A DNA stretch of 64,000 bases from the NCBI GenBank assembly GCA_004295045.1, contig SHND01000014.1, positions 1-64,000 on the forward strand, given 5' to 3'. The notes beneath the pieces were generated by a model. That model made no database searches, was not told the origin of the DNA, and saw nothing but the letters and a program-made list of their open reading frames with translations. Shown here piece by piece: positions 50,836-60,097 of this stretch (within the stretch, counting starts at the first letter, position 1; each line of letters opens with the position of its first letter). Made by a program: the position numbers and the translations under genes. This DNA comes from Chloroflexota bacterium. GTDB taxonomy: Bacteria; Chloroflexota; Anaerolineae; UBA4142; SHND01.

Positions 50836-50912
50836 CAAGTATCAAGTAGCAGGTTCCAAGTGTATACTTGCCTCCTGCTATCTGCTACTTGTTTTCTGAT
50901 ATCTGATACCGA
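50836..50912. repeat. ATAGCAAGTATCAAGTAGCAG word repeat and inverted copy
   Basis: ATAGCAAGTATCAAGTAGCAGG (50833-50854), loop, then CCTCCTGCTATCTGCTACTTG (50870-50890) and further TTTTCTGATATCTGATACC copies. Hairpin upstream of the dehydrogenase gene. Confidence 0.85.
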
Positions 50913-50921
50913 AGGAGCATC

Positions 50922-52094
50922 ATGCCTCACGTTCGTTCGTTCCAAGTACCAACAATAATGAAGCACGGCATCGGCGCAATTCAAACGCTCGCCGAAGAAG
51001 CGCGCGCGCTCGGAATGCGCCGCCCGTTTGTTGTCACCGATCCGGGAATTGTAAAAGCGGGCTTGCTGCCGCGCGCGACCGACCCGTTGCGCGAAGCAGA
51101 CATGGATTTTGTTGTCTTTGACCGCGTGGCGCCGAATCCACCGATTGCGCTGGTGGATCAAGCCGCCGCGCTGTATGCGTCGGAAAAGTGTGATGGCATC
51201 ATCGGGTTCGGCGGCGGCAGTTCGATGGACACCGCGAAATCAGTTGGCGTCGTCGCGGAAAATGGCGGTTCAATTCTAAAATACGAATGGGCGGACCCAC
51301 AGCCGATTCAAAAACGAATTCCGCCGACGATTTGTGTCCCAACTACTTCCGGCACCGGCAGCGAAGTGACGCTGTGGGCGGTCATCACTGACCCGCAGCG
51401 CAAAATCAAATTTAACGTCGGCGGCACCGCAGACATTGGCGCGTGGGTTGCGTTGATTGACCCCGAGCTCACGCGCGATTTGCCTGCGCCTGTCACCGCC
51501 GGAACCGGCATGGACGCGCTCGCGCACGCCATCGAATGTTACACTTGCGCGTACGCGCAGCCGTTCCCCGATTCCACCGCGCTGCTGGCGATGGAATATG
51601 TCGCGCAGTATTTGCGCGTCGCCTACGCGCAAGGACACAACATCCAAGCGCGCTACAAAATGTCTATGGCAGCGATGCTCGGCGCGTTATCGTACGGCAC
51701 GGAAAGCGCGGGCGCCGCGCACGCGATGAGTCAATCGGCGGGCGGCGTGCACGACGTACCGCACGGCGCATTGACGGCGCGCGTTCTCGGTCCGGTGATG
51801 GAATACAATTACATGGGCGAGCCGCAAAAATTCGCGCGCATCGCGCAGGCGTTGGGTAAAGATACGCGTGGTTTGAATGTGTACGACGCGGCAGAACTCG
51901 CCGTCGAAGCGGTCTACGAACTCACCGACGACTTGAACATTCCGACATTGCAAGAATTGGGATTCGACGAAAGTGAAATTCCAATGCTTGCAAAAATCGC
52001 GTTCGAGGACCCGCAGACGATTGGCAATCCGCGCGATTTGACGCAAAAAGCATACGAAGGTATTTACAAGCGCACGTTTGAAATGGGCAAATGA
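50922..52094 (+). CDS. Iron-containing alcohol dehydrogenase
   Basis: 390 residues with AAGGAGC before the ATG. NAD and metal motifs are clear: GFGGGSSMDTAK (about 87-98), VPTTSGTGSEVT (about 139-150), AGTGMDALAHAIECY with the metal His, and VPHGALTARVLGPVMEYN. These enzymes convert alcohols and aldehydes, for example methanol, ethanol, 1,3-propanediol or lactaldehyde. It overlaps by 4 bp (ATGA) with the next gene and sits in a unit with an MttB-family gene; a methanol/formaldehyde or betaine-aldehyde-type role would fit. The substrate cannot be told from sequence. Confidence 0.93.
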   Translation: MPHVRSFQVPTIMKHGIGAIQTLAEEARALGMRRPFVVTDPGIVKAGLLPRATDPLREADMDFVVFDRVAPNPPIALVDQAAALYASEKCDGIIGFGGGSSMDTAKSVGVVAENGGSILKYEWADPQPIQKRIPPTICVPTTSGTGSEVTLWAVITDPQRKIKFNVGGTADIGAWVALIDPELTRDLPAPVTAGTGMDALAHAIECYTCAYAQPFPDSTALLAMEYVAQYLRVAYAQGHNIQARYKMSMAAMLGALSYGTESAGAAHAMSQSAGGVHDVPHGALTARVLGPVMEYNYMGEPQKFARIAQALGKDTRGLNVYDAAELAVEAVYELTDDLNIPTLQELGFDESEIPMLAKIAFEDPQTIGNPRDLTQKAYEGIYKRTFEMGK

Positions 52095-53470
52095 ATTTCG
52101 ACTTTCCAAAACCGAACCTGCGCGCTGTGCGCTTGGACACTGTGCTGGCTGAAATCGAGCGCGGCGATTTTGTGCGGCGGTTGAACGAATCGGACACCGC
52201 GTACAGCTTCAAGCATGTCTTGATTCAAGAGACCGCGTATGCATCGCTGCTCCGCAATGAACGACGCGCGCTGCATCGCAATATCGCCATCAGCTGTGAA
52301 CAGTTGTTTGCCGACCAGCTTGACGATTATCTCGCGCTGTTGGCATTTCATTACGATGAAGCAGGCGAAACGGCGAAAGCGGTCAGTTACTGGATGCGTT
52401 ACGGCGAACGCGCGATGCAGATCAGCGCGTATCCCGAAGCGATTCACGCGTTGGAACATGCCTTGAGACTTGTCCCCAACAATGTTTCCGAACGCGCACG
52501 CGCGTTGACGCAGTTGGGCGAAGTGTATTGTCGGCGAACTGACTTTAAGCTAGCCGAAGAATATTTTCGTGACGCGCTCGACACGGCGATTGCAATTGAT
52601 GAGCCGCGCATTGCCGCGATGGCATTAACCGGCGTCGCGCGCGTGGCAAGCCAACGCGGGGAACATGTACAAGCGCGCGAGCTGGGTATCGAAGCGCTGC
52701 GTTGGGCAAAAGATTCGCAAGACCGCGAAGCGATTGCGCGCGCGCATCGGCAGTTGGGCGTGGCATTCAACTATGAAGGCGTCAATACGTTGGCGCAGGA
52801 AAATTTACAAGACGCCCTCGCGCTTTTTCGCGAATTGCAAGATGAAGAAGGCGTTGGCAGTTGTCTCAATAGTCTTGGCGTGATTGCGCGCGAGGAAGGC
52901 GACGTGGAGCGCGCCCAAGCTCTTTTTGAGGAGGCATACGCGCTTTCAAAAAAGTTGGGCGACCGCTACGCCATGGGCGTGCGCCTCGTCAATCTCGGCG
53001 CCGTTGCCGAACAACGCGGTGAGTATGCCGCTGCCGCGCAGTATCAAGACAAAGCATTAGCCATCGCCCAAGAAATCGGTGACCGCGAAGGCGTGGCGCT
53101 GAGTTTGGTGAACCTGGCAAGTCTTGCGCTGACGCGCGGTGAACATGAAAAAGCGGACGCGCTGGCGCGACAAGCGTTGTGCGAAGCGAGTAATCTCGGT
53201 TCCATCGCGCTCGCGCTCTATATTGTGGGGATGTTGGCGAAAATTCAAGCGGCGCGCGGAGAATTTCAAGCGGCGGCGGAATTACTGGGCTTGGCGCTGA
53301 CGCATCCTTCCAGCTCCGCCGATGTGAAAAACGATTTTGAACCATTGGTTGCGGAACTGGAAATTCAAATGACGCGCGCGCGTTTCGATGAAGCGTTTGC
53401 GCGCGGCAAGACACTCCAGCTGGCGCAGGTCGTTCAAACGATGGCGTTAAACGCAAAGGATGAAGCATGA
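52091..53470 (+). CDS. TPR protein, apparent C-terminal fragment of an ATPase regulator
   Basis: 459 residues. The N-terminus (YSFKHVLIQETAYASLLRNE, then RRALHRNIAISCEQLF) is the part that in adenylate-cyclase/LuxR- or SARP-type ATPase regulators comes right after the AAA_16 ATPase domain. Here the ATPase and DNA-binding or cyclase parts are missing, and the frame starts at the overlap with the dehydrogenase gene, so this is either a cut-down sensor or a remnant that gained a start. From about 100 to 440 there are eight or more TPRs with short linkers, the usual protein-binding array. It overlaps the genes before and after by 4 bp each (ATGA), so it is coupled to both enzymes. Confidence 0.75.
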   Translation: MNFDFPKPNLRAVRLDTVLAEIERGDFVRRLNESDTAYSFKHVLIQETAYASLLRNERRALHRNIAISCEQLFADQLDDYLALLAFHYDEAGETAKAVSYWMRYGERAMQISAYPEAIHALEHALRLVPNNVSERARALTQLGEVYCRRTDFKLAEEYFRDALDTAIAIDEPRIAAMALTGVARVASQRGEHVQARELGIEALRWAKDSQDREAIARAHRQLGVAFNYEGVNTLAQENLQDALALFRELQDEEGVGSCLNSLGVIAREEGDVERAQALFEEAYALSKKLGDRYAMGVRLVNLGAVAEQRGEYAAAAQYQDKALAIAQEIGDREGVALSLVNLASLALTRGEHEKADALARQALCEASNLGSIALALYIVGMLAKIQAARGEFQAAAELLGLALTHPSSSADVKNDFEPLVAELEIQMTRARFDEAFARGKTLQLAQVVQTMALNAKDEA

Positions 53471-54936
53471 TTACAAACACCGCGCCCAAGTACGAATATC
53501 TCCCGCGCGAAGATATCGAGTTCATTCACGAAACAACCATGCGCGTGCTGGAAGAATTTGGCATCGCGTTCAATCATGACGAAGCGGTGGACATTTTAGA
53601 ACGCGCAGGCTGCGAGGTTGACCGCGACGCGCTGCCCGCGCCGCTCGTGAAATTTTCGCGCGAGTTTGTGATGGAGCAGCTTGCCAAGGCGCCCGCCGAA
53701 TTTACAATTCATGCGCGCAATCCAAAAAATAATATTGTGATGGGCGGCAATCACATGGTGCTTGCGCCGGTGTATGGTCCGCCGAATGTGCAGGATTTGG
53801 ACAAGGGCAGGCGCGAAGCCACGCTCGAAGATTTTCGCAATTTTGTAAAACTTGCCCAAGTGGTGCCGGACATGCACAACGCAGGCGGCGTCGTGTGCGA
53901 ACCAAACGATGAGCCGCAAGAGACGCGCCATCTCGACATGATTTCTTCATTGCTCACCTTGAGCGACAAGACCTTTATGGGCAATGTTGTCTCGGCGGAA
54001 AACGCGAACGACACGCTTGAGATGGCTTCGATAGTTTTCGGCGGACGCGAAAAAATCGCTCAAGACCCCGTGTTGCTCGCGTTGGTGAATGTCAATAGTC
54101 CGCGCTTGTACGATACGCGCATGTTGGATTCGCTCGTCACCTACGCGCGCGCGCGGCAGCCCTTGATCATTACGCCGTTCATTCTCGCAGGCGCGATGTC
54201 ACCGGTTGCCGTCGGCGGAACGTTGGTGCAGCAAAATGCGGAGGCGTTAGCGGGAATTGCGCTCACGCAATTGATCAATCCGGGAACGCCGGTGGTGTAT
54301 GGTTCATTCTTGTCGAACAGCGATATGCAATCGGGTAGTCCCGCGTTCGGCACGCCCGAATCGTGCGCGGGATTGTTTGTGAGCGCGCAGCTCGCGCGCA
54401 AATACAAGTTGCCGTTTCGCAGCGGCGGCGGTTTAACGTCAAGCAAGGTTGCGGATGGACAAGCGATGTGGGAAGCGACGATGACGTTTTGGCCCACGTT
54501 TCTCGCCTGCACGAATTTTGTTTTGCACGCGGCGGGCTGGCTGGAAAGCGGCTTGGTTTCTTCGTACGAAAAATTTGTGATGGATGTGGAAATCGTTCGC
54601 ATGATGCAAGTTTTCCTGCGCGGCATCGCGTTGGACCAAGAAGGACTGGCGCTCGACGCCTTTGCAGAAATCGGACCCGGCGGTTATTTTTTTGGCGCGG
54701 AGCATACGATGCGACATTTCCGCGACGCGTTTTATCGTCCCCTCATCGCGGATGTGCAAAATTATGTGCGTTGGGAACAAAAGGGCGCAGAGACGGCGGA
54801 CGTGCGCGCGAATCGCGTTTGGAAAAAATGGTTGAACGAATACGAGAAACCCGCGATGGATCAAGGAGTGGAAGAAGAATTGCGGGAATATGTGACGAAA
54901 CGAAAGGAGGTGCTTCAGCAAAACACACCCATTTGA
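53467..54936 (+). CDS. MttB-family (trimethylamine methyltransferase-like) protein
   Basis: 489 residues. It has the MttB superfamily core: YLPREDIEFIHETTMRVLEEFG, LAPVYGPPNVQDLDKGRREAT, PFILAGAMSPVAVGGTLVQQNAEALAG, PGTPVVYGSFLSNSDMQSG and LPFRSGGGLTSSKVADGQA, and ends with the typical helices. There is no in-frame TAG, so it is a non-pyrrolysine member; such proteins demethylate glycine betaine, proline betaine or carnitine and give the methyl group to a corrinoid protein. It starts inside the stop of the TPR gene (4-bp overlap). The UroD-type methyltransferase and the FAD/GcvT fusion gene in the window fit this metabolism. Confidence 0.88.
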   Translation: MITNTAPKYEYLPREDIEFIHETTMRVLEEFGIAFNHDEAVDILERAGCEVDRDALPAPLVKFSREFVMEQLAKAPAEFTIHARNPKNNIVMGGNHMVLAPVYGPPNVQDLDKGRREATLEDFRNFVKLAQVVPDMHNAGGVVCEPNDEPQETRHLDMISSLLTLSDKTFMGNVVSAENANDTLEMASIVFGGREKIAQDPVLLALVNVNSPRLYDTRMLDSLVTYARARQPLIITPFILAGAMSPVAVGGTLVQQNAEALAGIALTQLINPGTPVVYGSFLSNSDMQSGSPAFGTPESCAGLFVSAQLARKYKLPFRSGGGLTSSKVADGQAMWEATMTFWPTFLACTNFVLHAAGWLESGLVSSYEKFVMDVEIVRMMQVFLRGIALDQEGLALDAFAEIGPGGYFFGAEHTMRHFRDAFYRPLIADVQNYVRWEQKGAETADVRANRVWKKWLNEYEKPAMDQGVEEELREYVTKRKEVLQQNTPI

Positions 54937-54972
54937 TCTCATGCCTCGCAAAATCCGAGAGGGTTCACAGAC

Positions 54973-55021
54973 ACTGCCGAGCAGCGGGGACACCTGCCTA
55001 ACAATCCCCCTCTGCGGCAGT
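54973..55021. terminator. Structured hairpin after the MttB-family gene
   Basis: Outer arms CACTGCCG (54974-54981) and CGGCAGTG (55014-55021) pair perfectly; inside, CGGGG and CCCC can pair too. There is no T-tract. It could be a processing hairpin or leader structure before the metallopeptidase gene; no known riboswitch class is recognised. Confidence 0.45.
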
Positions 55022-55044
55022 GAATTCGTCAAAGGAGAAAAGCC

Positions 55045-56925
55045 ATGCAACGCAAAATCTTTGTGCTTTTGGGCAGCATTGTTTTGATGCTCCTCGTGAG
55101 CAGCGCCGCGCTCGCCGGAGCCGTGCCCGCTTCTTTCGAGTCCTCACCCCAAATGAACGCGCCACAGACCTTGAATACCACCTTCAAGATCAACGTCGTC
55201 TTTGTCGGTTACAGCGCAGGAGACATCAACCTTCCGGCATTCCAATCTCAACTGCCAACCACGTACGATCCAATCGTACGTTATCCGGCATTTTACGGAA
55301 TCAACCTGCCGGTCAATATTCACGGGGACTATGCTTTCGATTACACTTTTACGCCAACGAGTTTCAACGACGCGTTTTTCAGCTATCTGACATCCATCGG
55401 CAAGTCAAAAGCGTTAACAGACTATCAAGCCGCGTATAATGATCAAGTCAACAAGACGCTGACGGTCGGTCCGAAAAGTCTGTACATTGATGCGCCCTCT
55501 ACCGAACGTTGGTTAATGACGCACGGGCGCGATGATCTGGGACTCGACATTGCCAATTACACCGTCTTTTTCGTGAATTGGTATGGACGCAGCGATTTCA
55601 AATTCCACGTTTATACCAAGACCGATGTCGCAGATCCTGATACAGGGTATAATTTTGGCAAAGTGCGGCAGACGCGCAAAATAATTGCCTGGGGCGGAAG
55701 TTATGGTCGCACATGGTTCTATGATCTTTCCGCCGGTCCGGAAGCGTGGACGGACAATTGGAATGTGGATGACGCCGATTTAGATGGAAATGGTGTAATG
55801 GAGTATCGTATGCCGCCAGTCTGGGAGTATGGCAACACCAGCGGCTATCGTCCCTTTACGGATCTTTCTGGTGATCTCGGCAAGGTCCTCCGCTGGGTGG
55901 CGATAGATCTCCTCTTTACCAGCTCGCCTCTCTATGATCCGCTGGCGAGCGCGCCCTTCCCTGGCAAAAAGAAAAAAGTATTCGTCAACATGTTCGAGGA
56001 CGATCCCTCCGCCAACGGAACGAAGTGGATCGACATGCAACTCGTCCACGATAACCTCGGTCAATTCCAGCGCGATTACAAATGGAAGGTTGTGTTAAAG
56101 GATCAACAGCTGACCGGGGGCGCCAAAAAGGCGTTTCGCATTTTCACCGGATTGAACGGCTCGAATGATTGTTGGAACGCCTATGGCGATCCGTTTGCCG
56201 AGCTCTTTTGTTATTTTGACACCAACCGCAACCAATATCTGCCCAAGATCAAACCATCCGGACCGTACGTTGGTGGCATTTTTGCCTTTAACACGACGGA
56301 CAACAATTTGGGCAACCAGTTCGGACTTTTGGGCTTTGCCGATGACAACTGGGTCAGCGGAAATCCCAGCTATGTTTTCGAGTTCGATTCGCCAGGTTAC
56401 CGTGACTTGGGATACGGCTTTACGACCACGACGATCCACGAGTTCGGGCATCATATCGGTATGTCACATCCGCACGATGGTTATGACTCGACGAGTGCCA
56501 CGGACTTTGGACCCTCCGACGACTTGTACTTTGCGTGGTCAGGTGATGAGAGCCACACCATCATGCACTATCTCGATCTCGCGGACGACTTTGGCTGGTT
56601 CGATAATGACAACATGAATCGCTTCCTGACGGGACGCTATCTGACGCGCGCAAATGAGATTGCGGCACAGATGCAAAGCGGTGAAACATCACGCGAAGCG
56701 AATGCGCTGTTGGAGCAAGCAGAAAGCCGCGCAATCGAAGCACGCGCGGCGTTCCAAAAGATGGATTACGCACGCGCAGCGAGCGAGGCAAAAGCCAGCT
56801 TTGACCAAGTCTGGCGCGCTGCCAAACTGGCGGGCTTGAAAGTGCCCATGATCGAACCACTCCCACAGGGTGGACCGCGGCAAGGTCCCAAGATGGTAGA
56901 TCCGATCCGCTTCCCGGACAATTAA
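55045..56925 (+). CDS. Secreted zinc metallopeptidase-like protein
   Basis: 626 residues with AAAGGAG before the ATG. A Sec signal peptide is clear (MQRKIFVLLGSIVLMLLVSSAALAG, likely cut near 25). The body (about 50-440) is beta-rich and I cannot assign it. The zinc motif HEFGHHIGMSHP (near residue 465) has the HExxHxxGxxH form of metzincins, and IMHYLD follows at the right distance as a Met-turn. A C-terminal helical tail (about 545-600) has coiled-coil heptads. It should be an exported protease; the target is unknown. It stands alone with an excellent terminator hairpin after it. Confidence 0.8.
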   Translation: MQRKIFVLLGSIVLMLLVSSAALAGAVPASFESSPQMNAPQTLNTTFKINVVFVGYSAGDINLPAFQSQLPTTYDPIVRYPAFYGINLPVNIHGDYAFDYTFTPTSFNDAFFSYLTSIGKSKALTDYQAAYNDQVNKTLTVGPKSLYIDAPSTERWLMTHGRDDLGLDIANYTVFFVNWYGRSDFKFHVYTKTDVADPDTGYNFGKVRQTRKIIAWGGSYGRTWFYDLSAGPEAWTDNWNVDDADLDGNGVMEYRMPPVWEYGNTSGYRPFTDLSGDLGKVLRWVAIDLLFTSSPLYDPLASAPFPGKKKKVFVNMFEDDPSANGTKWIDMQLVHDNLGQFQRDYKWKVVLKDQQLTGGAKKAFRIFTGLNGSNDCWNAYGDPFAELFCYFDTNRNQYLPKIKPSGPYVGGIFAFNTTDNNLGNQFGLLGFADDNWVSGNPSYVFEFDSPGYRDLGYGFTTTTIHEFGHHIGMSHPHDGYDSTSATDFGPSDDLYFAWSGDESHTIMHYLDLADDFGWFDNDNMNRFLTGRYLTRANEIAAQMQSGETSREANALLEQAESRAIEARAAFQKMDYARAASEAKASFDQVWRAAKLAGLKVPMIEPLPQGGPRQGPKMVDPIRFPDN

Positions 56926-56950
56926 CGTTGCATCCCAGCGCGAAAGGAAC

Positions 56951-56979
56951 GGAGGGCGAGCAGTTGATGCTCGCCCTCC
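56951..56979 (+). terminator. Terminator hairpin of the metallopeptidase gene
   Basis: Perfect 12-bp stem GGAGGGCGAGCA/TGCTCGCCCTCC with a 5-nt loop GTTGA, 26 nt after the stop. A-rich rather than T-rich sequence follows on the plus strand. Confidence 0.7.
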
Positions 56980-57026
56980 CATTCACCAGAAAAAAGTATT
57001 GACAGGAGTGCGAGTTAGGAGCATCC

Positions 57027-57554
57027 ATGACGACCCTAGAACTTTTACGCATCAATTTGTCCACTTCACATGACGCGTTTTCCAAGACCGTCGCGGACGT
57101 GACGCAAGAGAACGCGGATTATGTTCCGCCCGGCATAATGCATCCCATCGGAGAACGGTGGGCGCACTTGGTGATGGCAGAGGATATGCTGCTGCACAAT
57201 TTTGTAACGCAAACGACACCCTTGTTCGCGCAAGATTGGGCGGGGCGCACCGGTTTTGCTGCCGATATTACCATGCTCATCGCGCAAACCTCAGACGCCG
57301 CGCGCGCGTTTCGTGTTGATGATTTGAACGCGCTGCGAGAATACATGCGCGCGGTATTCGAAAACACGCAGTCCTTCATTAACAATGCGAATCCTGAACT
57401 CTTGGAAACCAATGTGGACATGAGCGTCATCGGTTACGGGCAAGTGCCGTTTCCCGTTTGGTTTAGCACTTTTATCGTCGGACACATTCACGATGTGATG
57501 GGGGAAATTTCCGCGCTCAAAGGTTTGCAGGGGCTCAAAGGATATCCGTTTTAG
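57027..57554 (+). CDS. DinB-family protein 1
   Basis: 175 residues. It is a four-helix DinB fold: IGERWAHLVMAEDMLLHNF with His47, and VGHIHDVMGEISALKG near the end with a His-x-x-His pattern; the third His site is not fully clear. DinB proteins bind a metal and include thiol transferases (bacillithiol, mycothiol) and DNA-damage genes. Start at 57027 with TTAGGAGC. A second DinB-like gene is at 61457. Confidence 0.75.
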   Translation: MTTLELLRINLSTSHDAFSKTVADVTQENADYVPPGIMHPIGERWAHLVMAEDMLLHNFVTQTTPLFAQDWAGRTGFAADITMLIAQTSDAARAFRVDDLNALREYMRAVFENTQSFINNANPELLETNVDMSVIGYGQVPFPVWFSTFIVGHIHDVMGEISALKGLQGLKGYPF

Positions 57555-57624
57555 CAGATAGCAGATTGCAGATAGCGAATTGCCATTAGCCATTTGCCAT
57601 CTGCTATCCGCTACAAGCCAATTC
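57555..57624. repeat. AGCAGATAGCAGATTGC word repeat and inverted copy
   Basis: AGCAGATAGCAGATTGCAGATAGCG (57554-57578) is followed by CCATTAGCCATTTGCCATCTGCTATCCGCT (57583-57612), the inverted form. Hairpin upstream of the FAD/GcvT fusion gene. Confidence 0.85.
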
Positions 57625-60096
57625 ATGCGCTCACAAGCTCAGGTCGTTATCATCGGCGCGGGCGTCGTCGGTTGCAGCGTCGCGTATTATCTGACCCAAA
57701 TGGGTTGGCGCGACGTCGTCGTGTTGGAACAAGGACCGCTCTATAAAGTGTACGGTTCCACGTCGCACGCGCCGGGACTCATTTTTCAACACAACAATTC
57801 CAAAAGTTACTGCCAAATCGCGCAGTGGACGGTGGAAATATACAAGCGCGTGAATGACTTGAACGCCGCGCCCGAAAAATGCGCATGGCAAGTCGGCTCG
57901 CTCGAAATCGCGCAGACGCCCGAACGCTGGCACGAACTTAAACGCAAGATCGGCAACGCGAAAGCGTGGGGACTTGAAGCGCATCTCGTCACGCCGGACG
58001 AAATAAAACAACTTGTGCCAATCATGCGCGTAGATGATTTGTACGGCGCGTTCTACGTACCGAGCGATATGGACATCAAAGCCATCGCGCTGCTGCAAGG
58101 CATCACCAAACTCGCAGAGGACGGCGGCGCGGAATTTTTTGATTACACGCGTGTCACGGGAATTGATGTGACGCCCGCAAATGGACGCGCCCCGCGCGTC
58201 CGCGCGGTGAAAACGAATCGCGGCGAGATTCAATGCGAGTACGTGATTTGCGCGGCGGGCTTGTGGGGACCTGTGATTGGTGAAATGGCTGGCGTACCGA
58301 TTCCGCAAACGCCGTGCGAACATCTTTATTTACGTACGATGCCAATCGCGGAACTACAGAACGCGCAAGATGAATTGGAAATGCCGATAGTGCGCGCACA
58401 AGACCGCGATTTGTATTTTCGACAGCATCGCAACGCGTGGGGCGGCGGCTCGTACGCGCATGAACCGCGAATCAACTTTGCGGACGAATTGCGCGAGGAT
58501 GACCATCCCGCGCTCACACCCGCGCCGCCGCAAAATGTCGAAGCGTTCATGTCCGAAATGGCGCAGCGTTTTCCCGCGACGGCGCACGCGCAAATTGCAG
58601 ACGCGTTCAATGGGATGTTCACCTTTACGCCTGACGCGAACATGAATCTTGGCGAATCTATGCGCGTGAAAAATTTTTGGTCGGCGGAAGCGGTGTGGGT
58701 CACGCATGGCGGCGGAGTTGGACGCGTGATTGCGGAATGGTTGACGACGGGCGTGCCGCCGCTCGACATGCGCGAACACGACATCAATCGCTGGCATTCG
58801 TTCGCGTTCAGCAAGCCGTACATTCGCGCGCGCGCCGAACGGCAGTACATTGAAATTTACGACATTGTTCATCCGTTACAGCAAACGTTGAATCCGCGCG
58901 GAATTCGCGTCACGTCATTTCACGAACGCGAGAAAGCGTTGGGCGCGGAATTTTTCGAAGCGGCGGGCTGGGAACGTCCGCAGTGGTATAACTCAAATTC
59001 CCCTCTCCTTGCAGGAGAGGGGTTAGGGGTGAGGTCTGGTTGGGCAGCGCGCTATTGGTCGCCCATCATCGCGGCAGAACACCGCGCGACGCGCGAACGC
59101 GTTGGTTTGTTCGATTTGACCGCGTTCACAAAACTGCGCGTCGAAGGCAAAGACGCGCTATCGTTTTTACAACGCGTCGCCGCGAATCAAATGGATCGTC
59201 CGCTTGGTCACGTCACTTATACCGCGATGTGCAACGAACGCGGCGGTATCGAAACCGATTTGACGGTGACGCGGGTCGCGCATCAAGAGTTTCTCGTTGT
59301 CACGGGCGGCGGGATGGGGATGCACGATTTGGCGTGGTTGAAAAAGAATTTGCGCGACGATGAAAATGTGATGATTACGGATGTGACATCGAGTTATGCC
59401 ACGCTCGGCTTGTGGGGACCTCGCGCGCGCGATTTGATTGAGAAAATTACGCGCGATGATTTTTCTAACAAAGGATTTCCGTATGTCACATCGAAAGAGG
59501 CGTTCATTGGTTACGTTCCCGTGCGCGCGATTCGCATTTCATACGCGGGCGAACTCGGTTGGGAGTTGTACACGCCGACAGAGTACGCGTTGAAATTGTG
59601 GGACACGATTTGGGACGCGGGACAACAATTTGGTATCGCGGCGGTGGGCGGCGGCGCGTTCGAATCGCTCCGCATCGAAAAGGGTTATCGCTTTTGGGGT
59701 TCGGACATTCACGCGGAATACAATCCCTACGAAGCGGGCTTGGGGTTTGCGGTGAAATTGAACAAAGGCGATTTTATCGGACGCGATGCGTTACAAAAAA
59801 TAAAAAGCAAAGGCATCACGCGTAAACTGGTGGCGATGACGTTCGATGACCCGCAAGTGATTGTGATGGGTAAAGAGCCGATTGTTGATTTTGCATCGCC
59901 CGACAAGGTTTTGGGTTACGTCACGAGCGCGAATTTCGGTTACACTGTGGGCAAAAGCATCGCGTATGGGTATGTGCCAATCGAATACGCGAATGAAGGA
60001 ACGAAGGTAAAAATTTATTACTTTGGCGAATGGCACGGCGCGACGGCGACGCGAGAACCGTTGTATGATGGGGATGGAAGGAGATTGAGGTCGTAA
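57625..60096 (+). CDS. FAD oxidoreductase-GcvT fusion (dimethylglycine dehydrogenase-like)
   Basis: 823 residues from the ATG at 57625. The N-terminal DAO domain binds FAD through GAGVVG (11-16), and the site GSTSHAPGL (44-52) has His48 at the place where dimethylglycine dehydrogenase binds FAD covalently. After about residue 475 a GcvT/aminomethyltransferase domain follows (AAEHRATRERVGLFDLTAFTK ... SYAGELGWELY, EAGLGFAVKLNKGDFIGRDAL), which would pass the released C1 unit to tetrahydrofolate. Substrate: dimethylglycine or sarcosine-type N-methyl compounds. At about 457-470 the linker SPLLAGEGLGVRS is encoded by a mobile hairpin repeat (59000-59036) set in frame between the two domains. Confidence 0.9.
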   Translation: MRSQAQVVIIGAGVVGCSVAYYLTQMGWRDVVVLEQGPLYKVYGSTSHAPGLIFQHNNSKSYCQIAQWTVEIYKRVNDLNAAPEKCAWQVGSLEIAQTPERWHELKRKIGNAKAWGLEAHLVTPDEIKQLVPIMRVDDLYGAFYVPSDMDIKAIALLQGITKLAEDGGAEFFDYTRVTGIDVTPANGRAPRVRAVKTNRGEIQCEYVICAAGLWGPVIGEMAGVPIPQTPCEHLYLRTMPIAELQNAQDELEMPIVRAQDRDLYFRQHRNAWGGGSYAHEPRINFADELREDDHPALTPAPPQNVEAFMSEMAQRFPATAHAQIADAFNGMFTFTPDANMNLGESMRVKNFWSAEAVWVTHGGGVGRVIAEWLTTGVPPLDMREHDINRWHSFAFSKPYIRARAERQYIEIYDIVHPLQQTLNPRGIRVTSFHEREKALGAEFFEAAGWERPQWYNSNSPLLAGEGLGVRSGWAARYWSPIIAAEHRATRERVGLFDLTAFTKLRVEGKDALSFLQRVAANQMDRPLGHVTYTAMCNERGGIETDLTVTRVAHQEFLVVTGGGMGMHDLAWLKKNLRDDENVMITDVTSSYATLGLWGPRARDLIEKITRDDFSNKGFPYVTSKEAFIGYVPVRAIRISYAGELGWELYTPTEYALKLWDTIWDAGQQFGIAAVGGGAFESLRIEKGYRFWGSDIHAEYNPYEAGLGFAVKLNKGDFIGRDALQKIKSKGITRKLVAMTFDDPQVIVMGKEPIVDFASPDKVLGYVTSANFGYTVGKSIAYGYVPIEYANEGTKVKIYYFGEWHGATATREPLYDGDGRRLRS
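59000..59036. repeat. CCCCTCTCC hairpin repeat inside the FAD/GcvT gene
   Basis: CCCCTCTCC (59000-59008), 5-nt loop, GGAGAGGGG (59014-59022), then TTAGGGGTGAGGTC. This palindrome is a widespread mobile-type element in bacterial genomes (from memory). It is in frame and makes the linker between FAD and GcvT domains longer. Confidence 0.85.
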
Positions 60097-60097
60097 G

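Noticed and set aside
53467..54936. Pyrrolysine in the MttB-family gene
   Set aside because: The frame has no internal TAG, so it is the non-pyrrolysine type.
54937..55044. Riboswitch (cobalamin or glycine) before the metallopeptidase gene
   Set aside because: No B12-box or other known core is visible; only simple hairpins.
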